DNA of 9,659 nucleotides from Planctomycetaceae bacterium (GTDB lineage: Bacteria; Planctomycetota; Planctomycetia; Pirellulales; Pirellulaceae). The notes under the pieces were generated by a model. The model saw only the letters and a list, made by a program, of their open reading frames with translations, had not been told where the DNA came from and searched no databases. This document shows, piece by piece, positions 6,101-9,659 of the stretch; position 1 is the stretch's first letter; every line of letters begins with the position of its first letter. The position numbers and the translations under genes are program-made. Location: positions 1 through 9,659 of the forward strand of contig SKVE01000607.1 in the NCBI GenBank assembly GCA_007129635.1. The letters are read 5' to 3'.

Positions 6101-8812
6101 GACATCGCCTTTTCGTCGCGCTGCGGGGATCGGCAGGGAACGTTTGTGTTGAGTGCCGGCCATGACAACTCGGTCCGCTTGTGGGATCTGAATGCCCCGG
6201 CGGATGACGCCGACCGCATGCTTGTTTTTCGCGGGCACGGGGGCTGGGTTCGCGCGGCCGCCTTTCACCCCCAGGGGCAATTCGTTCTGTCGGGTGCCTA
6301 CGATAGCCAGGTGAAGGTCTGGAATGTGCAGACCTACGAGGAAGATCGCGTGCTTCGGGGCCAGGACAGCCCGATTGCCGGGGCCTCGTTCTCGGCCAAC
6401 GGCCAGCGAGCCATCACGGCCGGCTCGGATGGAACCGCCATCCTCTGGAATTTGCAGAACGGGCGGGCGATCGCCCGTCTGAACGAATCGGTACCGATCG
6501 AGGTCCGGGCAGAGGACCCAGGGGAAAGGTCCCACGCACCGTCTACACAAACTCGGCGATTGACCGAGGGACACGAGTTTCTGGTCACGCGAGCCACGTT
6601 CTTCCCGCCCGGCGACCAACGGCTGTTGACCACCGCCGGCGACGCCACCGTGCGAATGTGGCATCTGACGGGCGGCGGCCAAATCCGGCAATTCGACGGC
6701 ATAGGACAACGAAGTGCCATGGCCCTGGCCGACGATGGGAAATGGATCCTGACCGGCAGCGACACCACCGCCGCCCTGCTTTGGGACGCCGACCAGGAAA
6801 CCGCCTCGCCAGAAGTCCTTACCGGACACCAATTCGAAATCACCGCCGTGGCGATTTCGCCGGGCGACGAGATACGACAGCGGCGATTGTTTACCGGGGA
6901 TGCCAACGGTCACGCAAAAGTGTGGCACTGGGACGGTTCCCAGGAAGCTTGGCGTGTGTCTGCCGAGTTGATCGGTCATCTGCCGGGTTTTGCCATCACG
7001 GCGGCTCGGTTCTTGCCGGACGGACGCACGCTGCTGACCGCTTGTGAAGATCACACGGTGATGCGTTGGGACACGGAAACAGGACGGCGAGTTGCTGCAA
7101 GCACGCTGAAACACCCCGGAGCCGTGCGTGGTATGGATCTGGCATCGGACGGTCAGCAGGTTGTGACTTTGTCTCTGGCCAGTCAACGGAATGGGGAAAG
7201 CACCACGGAAGGATTCCAGTTGACCCACTGGAACCTGGATTCCGCCCGAGAACTCCGCAGACAGTTCGTCGGCGACGAGGCCGTGACATCGGCTGTTTTC
7301 GACCAGGATGCCAGTGGGGTCCTCGTGGCATCGATGACGGCCGATGGTAGCAGTGTGGTGAAACGTTGGGACCTGAGCGACGGCGGGTACCGTCCGCTTT
7401 GGTCCGACGATCGAGGCCGTGGTTCCGTGTGGGCCGCGTTCCCATCGCCGGGTGGCGCCCAGGTGCTGACGGTCGGCGGCAGCTACGCTAGGCTCTGGGA
7501 TATCGATACGGGCCAGGCGATTCAGACATTCAGCCCCCACGGACCGCTGGCGGACGCCTGCTTTTCGCCATCGGATTCCCTGGCGGCAACGGCGGGAGTC
7601 GACGGCGCGGTGAAGATCTGGAGTGTCGCAGAACAGGCCGACGATTGGGGCAAAGTACGGCTGAAGATCCCACAGGCTCATCGGAAAGACGATCGGGCCT
7701 ACCCCGTGAACTCGGCCGTCTTCGGGCCGGCCAGCGCCGGCGGTGACCACCTGCTGCTGACCGCCGGCGACGATGGTTCGGCCAGGATCTGGGATCTCCA
7801 GGGACCGAAGCCGCTTCCACGGAATCTCTTTCCGCATCCCGCGCCCGTGCTGCACGCCATCTTCTCGCCGGATGCCACACGTGTCGCCACAGCCTGCGCG
7901 GATGGCGCTGCGCGGATCTGGCATGTCGAAACCGGGGAAGAACAAATCCTGGGCGAAGGACGGTCACACAATCTTGCCGTTCGGTGCGTGGCGTTTTCGC
8001 CGGACGGCAGGCGATTGGCCACGGGCAGCGATGACAATACCATCAAGATCTGGGATGTCCGGACGCGGACCGAAATCACTCTGCTGACCGGTCACGCCGC
8101 GAGTATTACGTCGATCGTTTTCTCGCCTGATGGACGTCGGATCTTCAGCGGCAGTCAAGATGCCATGGCCAAGGTTTGGGATGCCGACAGTGGGCAACAA
8201 ATGCTAAACTTGAAACGGCACGCGGCTGTGGTGACGGCGATCGATATCTCGCACGATGGACGCCGCCTGTTGACGGCCAGCAGCGATGGATTCGCCATCA
8301 TCGTCTCGTCGATCAACATCTCGCCCACCATCACGATCACCGAAGAACCACGGATCTACAATACCCCGGGGCAACCGGTCGTCGTCGATCCGCACGCGTC
8401 GCTGGACGATCCCGACACACCCCATTTTGGCGACGGTCGGTTATCGGTCTGGTTGGAAGTTGTCGAAGGTGAACCGGCGGAAGACGAGCAGATTGCGATT
8501 CAAAGCGGTGGGGCAGACGACGGGCAGATCCAGGTCGTCGATGAAAGAGTGCTGTTCGATGCGGGCGATGGCAACGGTCTTGTGGTGATCGGTCATCTGG
8601 CCAGCGAGGATCGACATGCCGAAGGCGTGACCGTCATGCTGACCGAACGAGCCACCAGAGTCGCCGTACAAAACTTGTTGCGGCACATCAGCTACTCGGC
8701 AGGCGTTCGTCCGAGCTCCGAGCGTCAGATCCATTTCCAACTGGACGACGGCCAAGGAGCCATCAGTCACCCGGCAGTCAGAACTCTGATCGCCGGCATC
8801 GACCCCCCTTAG
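3137..8812 (+). CDS. Transmembrane Hanks-type Ser/Thr protein kinase with ~21 WD40 repeats and a C-terminal adhesin-type module
   Basis: The product has 1,891 residues. Order: zinc ribbon (C3, C6, C20, C23); 22-residue repeats (31-130); kinase domain (~228-486) with GEGGMG 235-240, Lys257 (VAVK), HRDLKPEN 347-354 with catalytic Asp349, DWG 367-369 in place of DFG, APE 397-399 and Asp413, so it should be active; helical TPR-like segment (~495-590); TM helix ~597-617 preceded by a basic RLKRFKR; Gln/Arg/Glu-rich coiled coil (618-683); linker with 'NWEWGHLRYL'; WD40 repeats (~735-1725); cadherin/adhesin-like domain (~1726-1891). The positive-inside rule puts the kinase in the cytoplasm and the propellers outside. 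It would phosphorylate Ser/Thr of unknown targets in response to an unknown envelope signal. It overlaps the surface-protein gene by 14 bases (ATG 3137, upstream TAA 3148-3150), implying coupling. The kinase family call is near certain; topology and signal are inferred. Confidence 0.95.
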   Translation: MKCPKCGLELEGTNTHQDSCPLCDATVSKSIDGKVDIPVAPPTSDSNTPDASIDGTVDIPIAPPTSDSDTPDAPIDGTVDIPIAPPTSDSNTPDAPIDGTVDIPVAPPTSDSDTPDAPIDSTVDIPVAPPAESRKAGTATSAISQTVQVDSMGQSADRGSKARAAASESAASDAQMVEKMWRQSISTDARPGMTIKRDTQATSTSTSLLVKQRSMREPNEAASSLTDYELLDVLGEGGMGVVYTARQASIDRIVAVKMLKTGMKDDDGHRGKFFSEAVVTGDLEHPNIVPIYDMGANESGALFYSMKRVHGTPWNEVIAEKSLAENLRILMSVADAVAFAHVRGIVHRDLKPENVMLGDFGEVLVMDWGIAMATAAFGKSDSILQAASIGGTPAYMAPELASGKIDRIGPASDVYLLGAILFEILTGKPPHTGKNVMQCLVAAARNEIQPTDKSGELMDIARNAMATKVEDRYETVLAFQEAIRQYQAHSESIVLSSRAEEDLANSLRTRDYQDFSRALFAFQEAAALWEGNQRAWSGIVETQAAYATAALEKGDYDLGLSLLDPNQPQHASLHHQLTAAQHERNSRALRLKRFKRIAVALAAISFAILAIGLVLIMQQKREADAQRLIAVQQREFADQQRDIAEDERTKADDQRQQAEQQRSRAEQQTEIAVQQRRKAEEASYVAQIGLAAERIASNAFLDAVRLLQVYEQPGMTQLRNWEWGHLRYLSQLAEHTLDAQGRVECVLYSPDARYVIAGMVDGRVRIWDAETYRELAVLTHGAPVRAVAMTKDGSYLATGGAGLGDIKLWKLGPDVKQHVLARTLSGHRDAVLSLHFSPDQQRLLSSSQDETARVWDWENGAELGALRGHFGPVWSARFSPDGQRIVTAGDDGTVRLWSSLERALITRFRGHQGAVYAAAFSPDGNLIASGGADQRVLVWEPDKIEDFDFEALELRLTSTLLDPTAASESELRGPSGFQTLAGHSAEIRDIAFSSRCGDRQGTFVLSAGHDNSVRLWDLNAPADDADRMLVFRGHGGWVRAAAFHPQGQFVLSGAYDSQVKVWNVQTYEEDRVLRGQDSPIAGASFSANGQRAITAGSDGTAILWNLQNGRAIARLNESVPIEVRAEDPGERSHAPSTQTRRLTEGHEFLVTRATFFPPGDQRLLTTAGDATVRMWHLTGGGQIRQFDGIGQRSAMALADDGKWILTGSDTTAALLWDADQETASPEVLTGHQFEITAVAISPGDEIRQRRLFTGDANGHAKVWHWDGSQEAWRVSAELIGHLPGFAITAARFLPDGRTLLTACEDHTVMRWDTETGRRVAASTLKHPGAVRGMDLASDGQQVVTLSLASQRNGESTTEGFQLTHWNLDSARELRRQFVGDEAVTSAVFDQDASGVLVASMTADGSSVVKRWDLSDGGYRPLWSDDRGRGSVWAAFPSPGGAQVLTVGGSYARLWDIDTGQAIQTFSPHGPLADACFSPSDSLAATAGVDGAVKIWSVAEQADDWGKVRLKIPQAHRKDDRAYPVNSAVFGPASAGGDHLLLTAGDDGSARIWDLQGPKPLPRNLFPHPAPVLHAIFSPDATRVATACADGAARIWHVETGEEQILGEGRSHNLAVRCVAFSPDGRRLATGSDDNTIKIWDVRTRTEITLLTGHAASITSIVFSPDGRRIFSGSQDAMAKVWDADSGQQMLNLKRHAAVVTAIDISHDGRRLLTASSDGFAIIVSSINISPTITITEEPRIYNTPGQPVVVDPHASLDDPDTPHFGDGRLSVWLEVVEGEPAEDEQIAIQSGGADDGQIQVVDERVLFDAGDGNGLVVIGHLASEDRHAEGVTVMLTERATRVAVQNLLRHISYSAGVRPSSERQIHFQLDDGQGAISHPAVRTLIAGIDPP
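3227..3526 (+). repeat. 66-bp in-frame tandem repeat (four full copies plus a 36-bp partial copy)
   Basis: Copies start at 3227, 3293, 3359, 3425 and 3491 and encode a 22-residue unit, IDGTVDIPxAPPTSDS followed by N/D-TPDAP. Copies 1 and 3 carry SDSN and copies 2 and 4 carry SDSD, which hints at an earlier 132-bp duplication. Copy 1 has Lys in place of the Thr of TVDIP, and copy 5 ends after VAPP. The segment is predicted to be disordered and links the zinc ribbon to the kinase domain. Confidence 0.95.
4925..4987 (+). other. Single transmembrane helix of the kinase
   Basis: A 21-residue uncharged run of Ala, Ile, Leu, Val, Phe and Gly (residues 597-617, IAVALAAISF...LVLIM) follows a basic RLKRFKR. 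A Gln/Arg/Glu-rich coiled coil (4988-5185) comes directly after it. By the positive-inside rule the N-terminal kinase is cytoplasmic and everything after the helix is extracytoplasmic. Confidence 0.85.
5339..8311 (+). other. WD40 repeat array of the kinase, about 21 blades
   Basis: Counting the 'V..aaFSPDG..l.TaG.DG.vrlWd' pattern by eye gives about 21 units between residues 735 and 1725. Good examples are at ~5632-5706, 5746-5832, 7981-8055 and 8101-8184. Blades near residues 1190-1230 and 1320-1430 are degenerate, some with insertions. Larger inserts separate blades 5/6 (~5960-6070) and 8/9 (~6480-6560). Twenty-one blades would fit three seven-bladed propellers. WD40 propellers bind proteins or peptides; the partner is unknown. 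Confidence 0.85.
8312..8809 (+). other. C-terminal cadherin/VCBS-type adhesin module of the kinase
   Basis: The last ~166 residues read like the repeat module of giant calcium-dependent bacterial surface proteins. The landmarks are 'PTITITEEP', 'VVVDPHASLDDPDT..F.DGRLSV', 'DGQIQV', 'VMLTERATRVAVQNLLRHISYS', 'RQIHFQLDDGQG'. The order VxxDPxAxLxDxDxxxFxxGxLxV ... VQxLLRxIxY ... FxLxDGxG is characteristic of that module. Only one copy is present. The resemblance is recalled, not searched. Confidence 0.7.
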
Positions 8813-8829
8813 CACCGAGCAAAGCAGCC

Positions 8830-8833
8830 GGAG
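8830..8833 (+). promoter_or_regulatory. Ribosome binding site of the acetyltransferase gene
   Basis: GGAG lies 9 bases before ATG 8843. An in-frame TGA at 8834-8836 rules out any earlier in-frame start, so ATG 8843 is effectively fixed as the first possible ATG. No promoter is evident in the 30-base gap after the kinase gene. Confidence 0.6.
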
Positions 8834-8842
8834 TGAATACAC

Positions 8843-9451
8843 ATGCGACGCTTGATTCTGTCCGATGCCTCGGCCGCCGGAAGGTGTTTGGCACGAGCCT
8901 TTGCCAACGACCCGTTGATGGACCACCTGCTGCCGAACGCGAATCGCCGCGACCGAATGCTGCGTCGATTGTGTACGCTGGTGGTCCAACATGGCATCCG
9001 CTACGGCCAGGTCGATGGCGTGGGCGATGCGATCCATGGTGTGGCCGTCTGGCTGCCCCCGGCGGAAGCTCAAGCCTCGCTGCCACGATTGTTGTACACC
9101 GGTGGATGGCGATTACCTTTCCTGATCGGGATCAACGGCACCCGACGTATGCTGAGTTTTCGAGGCGTGATCGAGCGGCGCTACCATCGACTTGTCCCGC
9201 AACCGCATTGGCTGCTGCACATGCTGGGCGTCGACCCCGAACATCAGGGCCGGGGGCTCGCGAGTAAGCTGCTGACCGACAGGCTCCAGCGATTGGACCA
9301 AACGCAAGTCGATTGTGTCCTGGAGACCGTCAACCCACGCAGCGCGGCGTTGTACGAGCGGTTTGGTTTTCGAACGCTCGAAGAGATTCTGGTGCCCGAC
9401 AGCGACTTGCGATGCAAGTTGATGCTACGACGCGCCGACTCGTCAAGGTGA
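8843..9451 (+). CDS. GNAT-family N-acetyltransferase
   Basis: The product has 202 residues, a full-length single GNAT domain. It should transfer an acetyl group from acetyl-CoA to an amine, probably in the cytoplasm (no signal peptide or TM helix is seen). The acetyl-CoA pyrophosphate-binding motif is 'LGVDPEHQGRGLASKLL', with QGRGLA at residues 135-140. The C-terminal GNAT motif is 'LETVNPRSAALYERFGF', with Tyr171 in the usual general-acid position. The N-terminal 'AFANDPLMDHLLPN' and 'GVAVWLPPAE' resemble the puromycin-acetyltransferase-like subgroup, but the real substrate cannot be read from the sequence, and drug resistance should not be assumed. The start is fixed by an in-frame stop at 8834-8836. 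It lies 30 bases behind the kinase gene in the same direction, so co-transcription is plausible. The family call is firm. Confidence 0.9.
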   Translation: MRRLILSDASAAGRCLARAFANDPLMDHLLPNANRRDRMLRRLCTLVVQHGIRYGQVDGVGDAIHGVAVWLPPAEAQASLPRLLYTGGWRLPFLIGINGTRRMLSFRGVIERRYHRLVPQPHWLLHMLGVDPEHQGRGLASKLLTDRLQRLDQTQVDCVLETVNPRSAALYERFGFRTLEEILVPDSDLRCKLMLRRADSSR

Positions 9452-9592
9452 CGGTTAGGGACATCCTTCAGGGTGACGATATGATCGGTGTCCATCTCGG
9501 GCATGACGGTGTCAGCGGTGAACACCCGGATCGTCTTCCGCCAATCGTCGCGTCTCGGCTCTCAGGGCTTCGCCAACAACCCTGATAACGTG
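9452..9592 (+). other. Intergenic stretch after the acetyltransferase, no confident gene
   Basis: No open frame here has both a plausible start and a recognisable product. The minus strand reads as a coding-like stretch with mostly G/C third positions (about 9450-9540), but it runs antisense into the acetyltransferase and has no recognised relatives. A short inverted repeat lies at 9562-9585. No tRNA or other structured RNA was recognised. Confidence 0.4.
9562..9585 (+). terminator. Short inverted repeat, possible weak transcription terminator
   Basis: TCAGGG (9562-9567) pairs with CCCTGA (9580-9585), and TT/AA can extend the stem past one bulged C. The loop is about 7-12 bases. It lies 110 bases downstream of the acetyltransferase stop on the + strand. 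No T-run follows, so it is not a textbook intrinsic terminator; it could instead belong to the repeat cluster just downstream. Confidence 0.3.
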
Positions 9593-9659
9593 ACTAGGGG
9601 ACATCCAGCTACGGGGAGCTACGGGGACACCCAGCTAACTACGGGGACACCCAGCTAGG
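9593..9659. repeat. REP-like cluster of ~20-bp repeats, running off the window edge
   Basis: CTACGGGGACACCCAGCTA occurs at 9619-9637 and, identically, at 9639-9657 (20-base period). Two degenerate relatives precede it: CTAGGGGACATCCAGCT (9594-9610) and the shortened CTACGGGGAGCT (9609-9620). One copy can fold as AGCT (9617-9620)/AGCT (9633-9636), with AC unpaired, then GGG/CCC around a GACA loop, a bulged hairpin of the kind seen in REP elements. GGGGACACCCAG-type repeats are associated with REP-associated tyrosine transposases in other bacteria, from recall. No transposase gene is in the window. Confidence 0.7.

Noticed and set aside
5834..7945. 703-codon open frame on the minus strand within the WD40 region
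   Set aside because: It is antisense to an unambiguous WD40 array. The product is rich in Arg, His and Gly with no recognisable domain, as expected for the mirror frame of a GC-rich repeat gene.
8843..9451. Calling the acetyltransferase an antibiotic-resistance gene
   Set aside because: Only the general resemblance to puromycin-acetyltransferase-like GNATs can be seen; this subgroup is broad and substrate cannot be read from sequence.
9313..9585. Plus-strand open frame of 90 codons overlapping the acetyltransferase end
   Set aside because: It is mostly out of frame inside the acetyltransferase, and its unique part lacks the G/C third-position bias of the real genes and any recognisable motif.
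9452..9592. Integron attC site (GTTAGGG and TAACG near the ends)
   Set aside because: The terminal boxes do not fit the RYYYAAC/GTTRRRY consensus and no paired inner boxes are present.

Overview
The window most likely comes from a planctomycete, probably a Pirellulaceae-type genome. It is GC-rich. It carries a giant secreted beta-strand-repeat protein with an acidic, proline-rich tail, and a Hanks-type Ser/Thr kinase with the 'RQASIDRIVAVKM' and 'VMDWGIA' wording and a C-terminal WD40 array, both typical of that phylum. This assignment rests on recalled family resemblance, not on a search.

Layout: three genes lie on the + strand and occupy nearly the whole window. (1) Positions 1-3150 hold the 3' part of a large exported protein whose start lies upstream of the window. 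It shows two ~145-residue beta-helix-like repeats, two autotransporter-associated beta-strand repeats, a DxDxDG-type loop, and an unusual tail that is acidic and proline-rich, then hydrophobic, then basic. (2) Positions 3137-8812 hold a 1,891-residue transmembrane kinase that overlaps gene 1 by 14 bases. Its order is zinc ribbon, 22-residue tandem repeats, kinase domain, helical segment, single TM helix, coiled coil, about 21 WD40 repeats and a C-terminal cadherin/adhesin-type module. (3) Positions 8843-9451 hold a GNAT acetyltransferase starting 30 bases downstream of the kinase. The last ~200 bases hold no convincing gene. They contain a small inverted repeat and, at the edge, a cluster of ~20-bp REP-like repeats built on CTACGGGGACACCCAGCTA.

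How the genes may work together (inference): the overlap implies translational coupling of the surface protein and the kinase. The topology read from the sequence puts the kinase in the cytoplasm and the WD40 and adhesin-type parts outside the membrane. The pair could therefore be an envelope adhesin with its own sensor kinase, with the threonine-bearing N-terminal repeats as possible autophosphorylation or docking sites. The acetyltransferase may be co-transcribed, but nothing links it functionally. The kinase's domain combination, especially the adhesin-type module at the end of a WD40 kinase, is the most noteworthy item.
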